Shown: positions 8,650 to 17,332 of the stretch, one piece after another
Position numbering within the stretch: position 1 is the stretch's first letter
Layout of the letters: every line of letters starts with the position of its first letter
Assembly (NCBI GenBank): GCA_022710935.1
Contig: JAKLFY010000023.1
Location: 1 to 64,000, forward strand
Source: Verrucomicrobiota bacterium
Lineage (GTDB): Bacteria > Verrucomicrobiota > Verrucomicrobiia > Limisphaerales > J093
Reading direction: 5' to 3'
DNA length: 64,000 bases
Position numbers and translations under genes: made by a program
Notes under the pieces: model-generated
What the model saw: the letters and a program-made list of their open reading frames with translations, nothing else
What the model was told of the DNA's origin: nothing
The model's database searches: none

Positions 8650-9484
8650 CACGCGTCGATTTCAGGATGTCCACACGGCGCGTCGAGGCGGCCGAACGGA
8701 TCCCGAACCTCGACGAACTGCTTCGTTGCCTGCCCAAGCCGTTGCTCGTCCACTGCCCGGGCGGCCTGTCGCGCCGCCTCGCGGGCTTTGGCTGCCTCGC
8801 GCGCGCTGCGCTCGAATTGGATCCGCTGCCACCCAGCCTCGTCCGTCAGCCGCCAGTACACCGCATAGTGCTGGTCGAACAGTCGGTGGTACGGCACGAG
8901 GGTCACATCACCCGGCCGGCCCGCGCCGTTGGTGCGGAAGGCCAAGGGCCGGCCCTCGACCGGGCGAATCCAGGCCCGCGGGTCGCGCTGCGTCGCCACC
9001 ATCACGGGCGCCTCGACGATGCGATCCGCGGGAAACTCGAACCAGTTGCCCGTCGTGTAGACCAGGTCCCGCGGCACGTCGACCTTGCCCAACTCGCCGG
9101 CCAGGACCAGCGGGCCGTACATCACCGCCACAAGATCCGGATCGTCGGGCATAGGACACAGCCAGAGACGCATTGGCATCTGCATCTCGACCTCCGTCTG
9201 GTCCCGCCAGGTGCGGCGGATCGACAGGAACGATCCGTGCTGCGCCGTCACGGCCTGATCCTGGCCGTCGATCTTCAGGGTCACACCCTCGGTCGCCCAT
9301 TCGGGCACGCGCAGACGCAACTCGAACTCGGTCGGGGCTGCTGCCCGGATGGTCAGTCTCGTCGCGGAACCGATCACATTGGGAATGAACGAATTGACGT
9401 GCAGCCCCTTCAGCTCGTTGCGGTGGAGCATCAGCGGCCGGTTGTGAGATGGACAAGTATCGCGAGGCCAACGTTGCGCTGCAT
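8646..9484 (-). pseudogene. GH127 second copy with two internal deletions
   Basis: A decayed copy of the gene at the left edge, on the same strand. Bases 9093-9368 match 1-276, 9370-9445 match 815-890, and 9446 to about 9590 match 1597 to about 1740, including the signal peptide and upstream sequence. The two missing blocks are 537 bp, which keeps the frame, and 706 bp, which breaks it. The signal-peptide frame from the ATG at 9484 therefore stops soon after the second junction. The ETC and CC zinc/nucleophile motifs are both lost. The C-terminal beta domain (FELRLRVPEWATEGVTLKI, YGPLVLAGELG) is intact to the stop and shows what the first copy would encode beyond the window. A TTG start could express a fragment without an active site. 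Confidence 0.88.
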
Positions 9485-9727
9485 GCAATGATCCTGGTTC
9501 TGACCCGGTGGCGACAGCCCTCTGCGGTCAGATGCACCAAGGCAGAGAATCGCCTGCCGGAATCGGAACGAGGTTCTTGCCTCAAGCCCCCTGCGTCAAG
9601 CCCTCATGGAACTCGGCCCTCCGAAATTCGTCGTCGGCCGGGCAGATTCCGGGGCATAGTCGGGCGAACGATCGGACCAAACGCCTGCGACGCTCCGTGA
9701 ACCGTCGCTCTTCCTGCCCCACAATTG

Positions 9728-10435
9728 TCAAATATGAAGATGTGACCCCAAAGGCGCAGCGAACGTGCGCACGCCTTTGTGTTCTGGTGACGAACCGGGA
9801 TGGCGCCCCGGCCGCCCCAGGATCCAGAACGGGAGGTCGACATCCGCCAGGCGCGCTTCCGACAGGAGTGCGAATCCGTGGCGCATGTAGAACCCGAGGT
9901 TCGCGACACGGAAGGTCTCGAGGCAGCAGGGGAGTTGTTGTGAAGCGGCATCTTCGAGAACCGCATCGAGCAGCGCGCCACCAATCCCCTCCCCCTGGCA
10001 GGCGGGACTGACGCTCAGGTGCAACAGGTAGAGGTGCCGGCCGGACATCAGACGCAGTCGCTGCCGCTGCACAGTCCGGGTCAAGGTGTGCAGGCGGCAA
10101 CAGGCAGCCCAGCCCAGTTTGTAAGGCGCGCGCCCCCAGCCGCAACGGAGCAGGCGATAGAGAGAGGCGGTCGCCAGTTCGGACGGGAGGCAAATTGCGG
10201 TCCCGACTGGCGTTTCGCCTGCCACCGTCACCTGTCCATAACGTGCGCCGTACGCGACGAACGTACTCATCAGCCACATCAACTGCGCAGGCCGCCGCAT
10301 CCTGTTCGGAAGCAAATACTGGATGGCGGGGTCGTCATGAAAGGCCGCAGCCATGCGGGGGCCGGCGACAGGGCGGTCCGCGGCCAGCAAGGGCTGGCAG
10401 CGGACCGTTCGTTTCGGCGTGAATGTTACCGACAT
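9728..10435 (-). CDS. GNAT-family N-acetyltransferase
   Basis: Acetyl-CoA-dependent acetyltransferase of 235 residues. The acetyl-CoA loop is in LHLSVSPACQGEGIGGALL, preceded by the strand HLYLL, and the closing element is NLGFYMRHGF. The N-terminal AAAFHDDPAIQYLLPN is common in this subgroup, which includes many enzymes of unknown substrate. The ATG at 10435 (MSVTFTPKR) gives a natural N-terminus; longer frames are low-complexity. The C-terminal 30 residues beyond the fold are rich in Gly, His and Pro and have no known role. It stands alone on the minus strand upstream of the GH127 remnant. Confidence 0.85.
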   Translation of the reverse strand: MSVTFTPKRTVRCQPLLAADRPVAGPRMAAAFHDDPAIQYLLPNRMRRPAQLMWLMSTFVAYGARYGQVTVAGETPVGTAICLPSELATASLYRLLRCGWGRAPYKLGWAACCRLHTLTRTVQRQRLRLMSGRHLYLLHLSVSPACQGEGIGGALLDAVLEDAASQQLPCCLETFRVANLGFYMRHGFALLSEARLADVDLPFWILGRPGRHPGSSPEHKGVRTFAAPLGSHLHI

Positions 10436-10460
10436 GGCGCAGGGAACCGGGGGCTGGGCC

Positions 10461-11063
10461 TCAGAGCTCGGTGACGGGCACCCTGGCTTCATAGCGTCCG
10501 AGGATGCGGAGGATGATCTGGCCGGAATCGGAGGCCTCACGCGTGGCTGCCATTTCGATCGGTTGGGACTGCGGTTTGGCCTCGAGGGGCTTGAGCGGAA
10601 CGGAGAGGAGCGCCTCCTTGGTCCGGCCCAGGATGGCGAGTTCCAACTGGCCTGGGGAGGCCCGGCGCACCGCCAGTGTGCATTGCACGACGGAGGCGGT
10701 TCCTTCGTTGTGGTTCACGTCCACGAGGCGAAGTTCGTGTGCGGGGATTCCCCAGCCATCCCGCATGGGGGTGAGGTGGTGGAGCCAGAGTTGGCCCACC
10801 GCGACGGGGCCGTGGTCGGGCTTGGCAAGCGCCTCGGGCGCGAGCTTGGCTTCAGGCAGGACCATGGCCCCGTAGTCTCCGTCACGCATGGCGACGGCCC
10901 TCTTGACGTCGACATCGGTGGCCAGGGGTGTCCCGGTCAGTTGCGGCAGGTCCAGACTGACGAGGAACGCGTATTTGAGCGTTTCCTCGCGACTGAGGTA
11001 CTCCTGGGCCAGAGCGGTTTGCAGGGTGGCTGCGACTGCGAGTGCAATCAGGGTCTTCTTCAT
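10461..11063 (-). CDS. Exported protein of unknown function
   Basis: A 200-residue protein with a clear signal peptide (MKKTLIALAVAATLQTALA, cleavage before QEYLSRE). The mature part is acidic with alternating strands, for example DYGAMVLPEAKLAPEAL and ELRLVDVNHNEGTASVVQC, and no catalytic motif that I recognise. It contains one Cys, so no disulfide. It lies 25 bases upstream of the acetyltransferase gene on the same strand and may share its transcript. I do not recognise the family. Confidence 0.7.
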   Translation of the reverse strand: MKKTLIALAVAATLQTALAQEYLSREETLKYAFLVSLDLPQLTGTPLATDVDVKRAVAMRDGDYGAMVLPEAKLAPEALAKPDHGPVAVGQLWLHHLTPMRDGWGIPAHELRLVDVNHNEGTASVVQCTLAVRRASPGQLELAILGRTKEALLSVPLKPLEAKPQSQPIEMAATREASDSGQIILRILGRYEARVPVTEL

Positions 11064-11095
11064 GGTTGCGATTCAATCAAGGTTTTCCCAACGTC

Positions 11096-11590
11096 TCAGA
11101 TAACGCCACCGGACGCACATCGGTTACAGGTCATGTTGCCGACGTTTCTCTCGAACCTGATGCGCGGATCGATCGCGCGGGCGAAACTGAGGAACTCGGC
11201 GCGGTGCATTTCTTTGCAGGGGTATTCGCCCAAACCCCGTTTCAACCGGGCCTGCTGGGTGGGGCAGGACGGGACCGACAAGGTCACCTGGTCGTCGCTC
11301 TCCTCGATCTGGTAACCGATCAGAATGCTCCAGGGATAGAGTCGCAGAGCCTCGATGAAACCCGCCAACCCCTTCTTCTGGATGTGGAAGCGCGACACGA
11401 GATCCTTGGCCGCCAGACCGCCAACGCGCCCCCAGACCTGCTCGTTGATCGCCTCCGCCGCCGGCTGGCCAAAGCGCTCCGCCACCCGGATGAACCAGAA
11501 GGAGTCCATCACCCGGTAGTGGTGGAGGAGGAACTGCAGATAGGCACGCAGGTCGTTCGCGGACATGGTGGCGAAGGGTTCGGCTGTCAT
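11096..11590 (-). CDS. DUF6125-like protein
   Basis: Protein of about 164 residues with the helical opening [20 protein letters not shown], the central [16 protein letters not shown] and the Cys-containing [19 protein letters not shown] followed by CKEMH. This pattern fits the DUF6125 family of small cytosolic proteins, sometimes encoded near radical or corrinoid enzymes. Four Cys are present in the C-terminal half (two more in TCNRCASG at the end), so metal binding is possible. The start is uncertain: ATG codons at 11635, 11590 and 11566 are all in frame, and I chose the middle one. None has a strong ribosome binding site. Confidence 0.6.
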   Translation of the reverse strand: MTAEPFATMSANDLRAYLQFLLHHYRVMDSFWFIRVAERFGQPAAEAINEQVWGRVGGLAAKDLVSRFHIQKKGLAGFIEALRLYPWSILIGYQIEESDDQVTLSVPSCPTQQARLKRGLGEYPCKEMHRAEFLSFARAIDPRIRFERNVGNMTCNRCASGGVI

Positions 11591-12089
11591 GGGAGTGTGG
11601 AGGTTTGTGAAATGCTGCGGCTTAATGGGCTTCATGGACCGTGACCGCAATCCATCTTCCATCATCCACCAACAACCATCAACCCGATCCATCAAACCGT
11701 TTTGCCGGCTCAATAATACCTGGATAAACCGACACTTTTGACGTTCATTAACACTGTTCGGCGAGGTTGGTCGCCACGACGCGAATGATGAGGACACGAC
11801 CACGGCAGAACGGTGAGGCGAGCACGATGACCGACCTGCGCGTTGCCGTTGATTCGTGTCATTCGTGGTCGAGACTCAGCGGGAAGAGGAGAACCACGAA
11901 TCACACGAACCACACGAATGGCCGAGCCGGATCCTGGCAGACGGGTGACGGGAATTCGGCGAACCAGACGGTCGAGGCCACGGCGACCCGCGGATCTGTC
12001 TGGAGCAGGAAAACCGGTGACGGCACGGGTGCGAGAGGTCTCCGCGCCTCACCTGATCGTTGGGCAAGGGACCATGGGCAACTGAAGCG
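11591..12089. other. Intergenic region with a dispersed ACCACGAAT-type repeat
   Basis: About 500 bases between divergent genes. No coding frame here looks real. The only structure I see is the inverted repeat listed separately; the rest has no recognisable promoter. Confidence 0.6.
11851..11911. repeat. Imperfect inverted repeat, ATTCGTGT/ACACGAAT type
   Basis: The left arm 11851-11869 (GATTCGTGTCATTCGTGGT) pairs with 11893-11911 (ACCACGAATCACACGAACC) at 17 of 19 positions around a 23-base loop. A diverged relative (CGGATCACACGGATGAGACG) lies near 33045. Confidence 0.7.
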
Positions 12090-12467
12090 ATGACACGCGA
12101 CTACAGCAAGCAGATCGCCGAGTTCTGGCCGACCATCATGCGCGCATGGCATGATTACGCAGACGAGTTGCCGGTCATTGAGTGCGATATCGTCGGCCGG
12201 AAGGTGTTGGCATATCCGGCGAGGGAATACATCAGCGACCTCTCAGCCCGCACCCGAGAGGTGACGCGACGCCAGTACCGGCGGGCTTGTGCCGCAGGTG
12301 GCATCATGGTTTTCATCCGGGACAACAGACATCGAGTTCTACAGTCGCAGGTTTACGTGCCTGATGACACATCCAAACCAAAGCCCAAGACGGTCCGACC
12401 AACGGGAGCCAGCCGCTCTGCCTCCAGGACACGCCGGACGCCAGGGGCGGCTGGCTCCCGTCGCTGA
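12090..12467 (+). CDS. Hypothetical protein with repeat-derived C-terminus
   Basis: A 125-residue soluble protein. The first 90 residues look like a real fold: MTRDYSKQIAEFWPTIMRAW, then DELPVIECDIVGRKVLAYPA and IMVFIRDNRHRVLQSQVYV. The last 30 or so residues are a Ser/Arg/Thr-rich tail encoded by a 60-bp palindromic element, so the tail is probably not part of the original protein. I do not recognise the family. The membrane protein gene follows after eight bases on the same strand and may be co-transcribed. Confidence 0.6.
   Translation: MTRDYSKQIAEFWPTIMRAWHDYADELPVIECDIVGRKVLAYPAREYISDLSARTREVTRRQYRRACAAGGIMVFIRDNRHRVLQSQVYVPDDTSKPKPKTVRPTGASRSASRTRRTPGAAGSRR
12402..12461. repeat. 15-bp perfect inverted repeat inside a CDS 3' end
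   Basis: ACGGGAGCCAGCCGC at 12402-12416 pairs perfectly with 12447-12461 around a 30-base loop. It overlaps the last codons of the upstream gene and ends 14 bases before the next start. There is no T-run, so it is not a standard terminator. Confidence 0.8.
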
Positions 12468-12475
12468 CCTGCGTT

Positions 12476-12889
12476 ATGCGCAGGCCCCGCAGCCAGCTCT
12501 TTGTCGCGTGGTGTGTTTTCGGAGCGGCGGCGCTCTGGTCGGCTTACGAATGGATCTTTGTAAACGAGGGACTCCGCTACTTCAGCCAGGATTGGTCCCG
12601 TGTCCTGTTGTTGTGCACGATCGTTGTCATCGGCACTCCGATCCTCCTCGGCTATCTGGCGCTTTCGGCAGAGTGCAGGCGGCGCGTTGAGCTTTGGGGT
12701 GTCGGTTGCCTCGCCGCGGCCACGACCGGTCTCGCACTTCACGTTCTTTACTCAGCGGCGCGGATGGCCGCATTTCTCAGCGAGACCGGCGGATTGTGGC
12801 TGTTGATAGCTTCTGTGTTGTTCCTTTGTATCATGGCGGCGGGCTTTTGGTGGGCGTTTTGGCGCGTCTGGAATCGGAAGCCAGTCTAA
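12476..12889 (+). CDS. Small integral membrane protein of unknown function
   Basis: A 137-residue protein with four predicted membrane segments: LFVAWCVFGAAALWSAYEW, VLLLCTIVVIGTPILLGYLAL, LWGVGCLAAATTGLALHVL and WLLIASVLFLCIMAAGFWW. No conserved charged or catalytic motif stands out. It follows the hypothetical gene by eight bases on the same strand. I do not recognise the family. Confidence 0.65.
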   Translation: MRRPRSQLFVAWCVFGAAALWSAYEWIFVNEGLRYFSQDWSRVLLLCTIVVIGTPILLGYLALSAECRRRVELWGVGCLAAATTGLALHVLYSAARMAAFLSETGGLWLLIASVLFLCIMAAGFWWAFWRVWNRKPV

Positions 12890-13035
12890 TGCAGCAGACC
12901 TCACATGACCATCCGGCTTCAGGCCATGCCGGGATGGCGTCTCGGTTGGCATTGGAAGGCCCTTGACCCGGCGTCGGAGAACCGATACGGGACGTCCGGC
13001 ATGACGAAATGGGGATACACGATGGGAGCCATAGC

Positions 13036-14541
13036 ATGAGTAATACCGTACGGATCGAGTTGCTGCCGTTGGGCCGAAGGTTGACGGTGACCGCGGGCAC
13101 ATCGCTGCAGGATGCGCTCTTCCCCCAAGGGGTCGAGTTCCCGTGCGGCGGCCGCGGCCGGTGCAAGGGCTGCCGTGTCCGAGTGCTCGAAGGGGACCTG
13201 CCGGTGACGCCGGAAGACGAGCGCGTGCTGACGCCCAGGGAACGGTCGGAAGGATGGCGGCTGGCCTGCCGGGCGCGCGCGCTTAGCGATTTGCGCATCG
13301 AGCTGGCTCAGTGGGAACTCTCGATTCTCACAGACAACTCCCCGTTCGCCTTCACGCCGCGCGACGGATTGGGCGCGGCGGTCGATCTCGGGACGACCAC
13401 CATCGTCGCGCAGTTGGTGGACCGGCGCACGGGCAACGTGCTGGGCGTGCGCATGGGGCTGAATCGGCAGGCCAAGCACGGCGCCGACATCATGAGCCGC
13501 ATCGATTTCGCGTTGTCGGCCGGGGGCCAGACCGCCTTGCAGACACTGGTGCGCGAACAGATTGGGGGTTTGCTCGCGGAGTTGATGTCCGAGGCCCCGC
13601 CCGGGGCGCCGCTCGAACGCGTGGTCCTGGTCGGAAACACCGTGATGCATCACCTGTTCTGCGGCTTGAGCGTCGAACCCCTCTCGCATCACCCGTTCGA
13701 TCCGCCGGAAGACGGGCCGAAGACCTTTTCCGCGTCGGACTTGGGTTGGCACGCACCTGGCAATGCGGCGGTTTGTTTCCTGCCGTGTCTGGGCGGTTTC
13801 GTGGGAAGCGACGTCCTGGCGGGCATTGTGGCGACGCAGGTCGATGAAAGCGATCGATTGGTGGGCCTGGTCGACCTGGGCACGAACGGAGAGATTGTCA
13901 TCGGGAACCGCGACCGCCTCCTCTGCGCCTCGACCGCTGCCGGCCCGGCGTTTGAAGGGGCGCGGATTTCGATGGGCATGCGAGCCGCCACCGGGGCGAT
14001 CGCCGAGGTCGCGTTGCGGGACAGCGCGATGCAGTGCCGGGTGCTCGGTGGCGGCGCACCGCGCGGCATCTGCGGGAGCGGCCTGGTGGACGCCGTGGCA
14101 TGCGGCCTGGACCTCGGGTTGGTCCGTCCGACCGGGCGCCTGGCATCGGGTGATCAGTGGACGCTGGCGGCGCCCGTGGTGTTGACGCAGACGGATGTTC
14201 GCGAGCTGCAACTGGCAAAAGGGGCCATCGCCGCCGGCTTCCGATTGCTTCTGGCCCAATGGGGAGCCGGGCTCGATGATCTGGAGTGTCTGCACCTGGC
14301 GGGCGCGTTCGGCAACTACATCAACCGCGCCAGCGCCCGGCGCATCGGCTTGTTTCCCTTGCCGCCCGATCGGGTGCGTCCGGCGGGAAACACGGCGCTG
14401 CTCGGAGCGAAGCTGGCGTTGTTCCGGGAATCCGGCGACGGTTTCGAGTATGGTGCATTGCGCGGGAAGATCCGCCATGTTCCGCTCAACGAAGACCCGG
14501 GCTTTCACGAGATCTACGTCACCGAAATGCAGTTTCCATGA
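13036..14541 (+). CDS. RACo-type ATP-dependent activator of corrinoid proteins (DUF4445/ASKHA)
   Basis: Iron-sulfur ATPase of 501 residues that, in characterised relatives, re-reduces the cobalt of corrinoid proteins after accidental oxidation. The N-terminal ferredoxin-like domain holds the 2Fe-2S ligands Cys37, Cys43, Cys46 (FPCGGRGRCKGC) and Cys78 (WRLACRA). The ASKHA core follows, with LGAAVDLGTTTIVAQLVD, LVGNTVMHHLF, VDLGTNGEIVIGN and HLAGAFGNYIN. The start is the ATG of MSNTVRIELLPLG. The next gene begins inside its stop codon (ATGA), an unusual coupling to a glycosidase. No corrinoid-binding protein is encoded in this window, but a URO-D-type methyltransferase of the class that works with corrinoids is encoded near 47 kb. 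Confidence 0.92.
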   Translation: MSNTVRIELLPLGRRLTVTAGTSLQDALFPQGVEFPCGGRGRCKGCRVRVLEGDLPVTPEDERVLTPRERSEGWRLACRARALSDLRIELAQWELSILTDNSPFAFTPRDGLGAAVDLGTTTIVAQLVDRRTGNVLGVRMGLNRQAKHGADIMSRIDFALSAGGQTALQTLVREQIGGLLAELMSEAPPGAPLERVVLVGNTVMHHLFCGLSVEPLSHHPFDPPEDGPKTFSASDLGWHAPGNAAVCFLPCLGGFVGSDVLAGIVATQVDESDRLVGLVDLGTNGEIVIGNRDRLLCASTAAGPAFEGARISMGMRAATGAIAEVALRDSAMQCRVLGGGAPRGICGSGLVDAVACGLDLGLVRPTGRLASGDQWTLAAPVVLTQTDVRELQLAKGAIAAGFRLLLAQWGAGLDDLECLHLAGAFGNYINRASARRIGLFPLPPDRVRPAGNTALLGAKLALFRESGDGFEYGALRGKIRHVPLNEDPGFHEIYVTEMQFP

Positions 14542-17318
14542 CCCTGCCCTTTCTGCTCTGTTGCAGCCTGGCTTGGGCGCTCAGGACCCCGCACGGCCAG
14601 GCGGCCCAGGATCCGGCCCCGACCGGGCTTTCCGAACGGTTCGTTCAACCGCCCGCCCAGACCCGGATTCTGAAGATCATTCATGGCTGGCCCGATGAGC
14701 CGGGCCGCCAGGATGATCTCATTCTCAGACTCCAGAACCAGGGCTTCGGCGGGGTGGTCTGCAATGTCGGGTTCGAGGATTATCTCGAGAGCGAGGCGAA
14801 GTGGGCTGCTTTCAAGCGGGCTGTCGAGGCGGCCAGGCAAGCCGGTATGGTGCTGTGGCTGTACGACGAAAAGGGCTATCCCTCGGCCAACGCCGGAGGG
14901 CTCGTGTTGCGGGACCATCCCGAGTGGGAAGCGCGCGGGCTCCTGGCGGCGGATGTCGAGACGGGCGCCGGTCCGGTGACGCTCGAGTTACCCCCCGGCC
15001 GCCTGTTTCTGGCGGCGGCCTATCCGGTGCGGAACGGGACTCTCGACTTCGACGGGCGCGTCGATCTGAGCGCCCATGCGCGGGATGGACGGGTGTCATG
15101 GACCGCGCCCGAGGGGCGTTGGAGACTTCTGGGAGTCACGGAAGCTCCGCTCTACGAAGGCACCCATGCCGATGGCAATCTGTGGCGGAAGATGCCCTAT
15201 CCGAACCTGCTCGATCCGGCCCCGACCGCCCGTTTTCTCGAACTGACTCACGAGCGGTATGCGAAGGAAATGGGGCCCGATCTGGGCCGTCACTTCGTCG
15301 CCACCTTTACCGATGAACCGTCGCTGATGAGCCTGTTCCTGCGGCGGATGCCCTATCGGCCGCTGCCCTGGTCGACGGGGCTGAGTGGCGAGTTCCGCAC
15401 GCGCCGCGGATACGCGATCGACGATGCCATCCCGTCGTTGCTGATGGGATCGGGGCCTCGAGTGGAACGGCATCGCCACGATTTCTGGCGGACGGTCGGC
15501 GAGTTGGTGGCGGAGAACTTCTTCGGACAGATCCAGGACTGGTGCCGGCGCCACGGGGTGGAGTCGGGCGGCCATTTGCTGGCCGAGGAAGGGCTCACCG
15601 CGCACGCGGCGCTGTATGGCGATTTCTTTGCCTGCCTGCGCCGCCTGGATGCGCCCGGCATTGACTGTCTCACAAGCCTTCCGCCCGAGGTCCCGTGGCA
15701 CATCGCACGGCTGGCGGGCAGCGCGGCTGAGCTTGACCGCCGCCCGTTTGTCATGTGCGAGACATCCGACCACGGCCAGGTCTACCGTCCGGCGGGCGAC
15801 GCGCGTCCCAAGCGCGTTGTGACCGAGGCTGAGATCCGCGGCACGTGCAATCGGCTCTTCACGGGCGGGGTCAACGTGATCACCAGCTACTACTCGTTCA
15901 CCGGGCTCGAGGACGCCGCCCTGCGCCGCCTCAACGAATGGGTCGGGCGCTGTGCCACACTGCTTGCGGGCGGCCATCAAGTGGCGGATGTGGCTGTGGT
16001 CTATCCGATCGAGAGCGTTTGGACGCGCTTCATACCGGCGGCGCACTGGGCCAATGCATCGCCCGCGGCCAATCAGATCGATCACCTCTATCGCGATGCG
16101 CTCGAGAGCTTGTTCGCGTCGCGCCGCGACCTGACTGTAATCGACAGCCGCACGCTCATCGAGGGGCGCGTCCTGGAGGGCGAGTTGGCGCACAACGCTC
16201 TCCGGTGGCAGGTGGTGGTGTTGCCGGGAATCGACACCCTGCCCGAGGCTGCATGGGATCGGCTCGATGACTTCATGCGCCAGGGCGGAACCGTGATTGC
16301 CCTGGGCGCGCGCCCCGCCAATACCGAGTCCGAGTTCCCCGACCGCCGCATCCGGGCCTGGGGCGAGCGTGTCTTCGGACAGGGTGGCGACGGCCCGATC
16401 GCGCGCACGGCGGTAGGCCGCGGCGCCGGCGTTTTCCTGTCGGCGAGCACCGAGGCTCTGCTTCCCCGCGTGCTCGATCAGGTCCTCGAGCCGGACCTGG
16501 CGGTACCGGACCCGCGCGCGCCGCTGCGCCTTGCGCATCGGCGCATTGACGGCCACGAACTCTACTTTGTCATCAACGACAGCCCCTCGCCCTGGCAGGG
16601 GGCCATCGAGTGCCGGGCAACAGGCGCGGCCGAACGATGGGACCCCGCCACCGGACAGCGTTCGGTGTGGCGGGGCAAGGCCGACAACGAACTCGCCTTG
16701 CCGCCGTATGGGGCGACCTTCCTGCGGTTCGACGGTCCGCCGCGACCCGCCAGAAAACTGGCGCCGGGCGTCCTGCCTTCGATGACAATCAAGGAGCTTC
16801 CCGCCGCCCAACCAGTGGTGGCTCGGGGCGAGTTTGTCCGTGAAACGCTGTCGGCGGACAGCGGGGCGACCCAGCCTGGTCGTCTGGGATGGCGGGTCGA
16901 GGGCACTCTGACCCGGAGCGAGGTCGACACGTATCTGTTCGTGCGTTTGCCGTTTCAGGATCCCTTGGACTTGAGCGCCGCCGATCTTCTCGAGATCGAG
17001 AGCTGGGTGCCCGAGGGACAACACACGCCGGCACAATTGCTCGTCATCCTGCACGAACGCGACGGCGGGGATTTCCTGGCCAGCACACCGCGCTCGCTGT
17101 CCGCGCCGGGCTACGCCCGCTGTTATCTCCCCCTGGATCGCTTTCAGCTCGCAGGCTGGTCAAGCGACAGCGACGCGACGCTGGACAGTCGGCGAATCGA
17201 CGAGATCCGCGTCGGCTGGGGCGGGTATGTGGGCCGCGAGGGCGAGCGCATCGAGTTCAGCCTGCGGATGCCGCGTGCTGGAACGATCGGCGCCGGCGTG
17301 GGCGCGGATGTGCGATAG
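14538..17318 (+). CDS. GH106-like glycoside hydrolase, exported
   Basis: A 926-residue protein with a signal peptide (MTLPFLLCCSLAWALRTPHG). The N-terminal barrel resembles GH106 alpha-L-rhamnosidases and their relatives: GFGGVVCNVGFEDYL, MVLWLYDEKGYPSANAGG, then the acidic FTDEPSLMS, where family members place a catalytic Glu. A flavodoxin-like middle part (VVYPIESVW, VVVLPGIDTLP, GGTVIALG) and two beta domains at the C-terminus complete the family layout. The gene starts with an ATGA overlap on the RACo gene. Substrate is uncertain; rhamnose or another deoxy or uronic sugar is plausible from the family. Confidence 0.8.
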   Translation: MTLPFLLCCSLAWALRTPHGQAAQDPAPTGLSERFVQPPAQTRILKIIHGWPDEPGRQDDLILRLQNQGFGGVVCNVGFEDYLESEAKWAAFKRAVEAARQAGMVLWLYDEKGYPSANAGGLVLRDHPEWEARGLLAADVETGAGPVTLELPPGRLFLAAAYPVRNGTLDFDGRVDLSAHARDGRVSWTAPEGRWRLLGVTEAPLYEGTHADGNLWRKMPYPNLLDPAPTARFLELTHERYAKEMGPDLGRHFVATFTDEPSLMSLFLRRMPYRPLPWSTGLSGEFRTRRGYAIDDAIPSLLMGSGPRVERHRHDFWRTVGELVAENFFGQIQDWCRRHGVESGGHLLAEEGLTAHAALYGDFFACLRRLDAPGIDCLTSLPPEVPWHIARLAGSAAELDRRPFVMCETSDHGQVYRPAGDARPKRVVTEAEIRGTCNRLFTGGVNVITSYYSFTGLEDAALRRLNEWVGRCATLLAGGHQVADVAVVYPIESVWTRFIPAAHWANASPAANQIDHLYRDALESLFASRRDLTVIDSRTLIEGRVLEGELAHNALRWQVVVLPGIDTLPEAAWDRLDDFMRQGGTVIALGARPANTESEFPDRRIRAWGERVFGQGGDGPIARTAVGRGAGVFLSASTEALLPRVLDQVLEPDLAVPDPRAPLRLAHRRIDGHELYFVINDSPSPWQGAIECRATGAAERWDPATGQRSVWRGKADNELALPPYGATFLRFDGPPRPARKLAPGVLPSMTIKELPAAQPVVARGEFVRETLSADSGATQPGRLGWRVEGTLTRSEVDTYLFVRLPFQDPLDLSAADLLEIESWVPEGQHTPAQLLVILHERDGGDFLASTPRSLSAPGYARCYLPLDRFQLAGWSSDSDATLDSRRIDEIRVGWGGYVGREGERIEFSLRMPRAGTIGAGVGADVR

Positions 17319-17332
17319 CCCGGATCTCGTTG

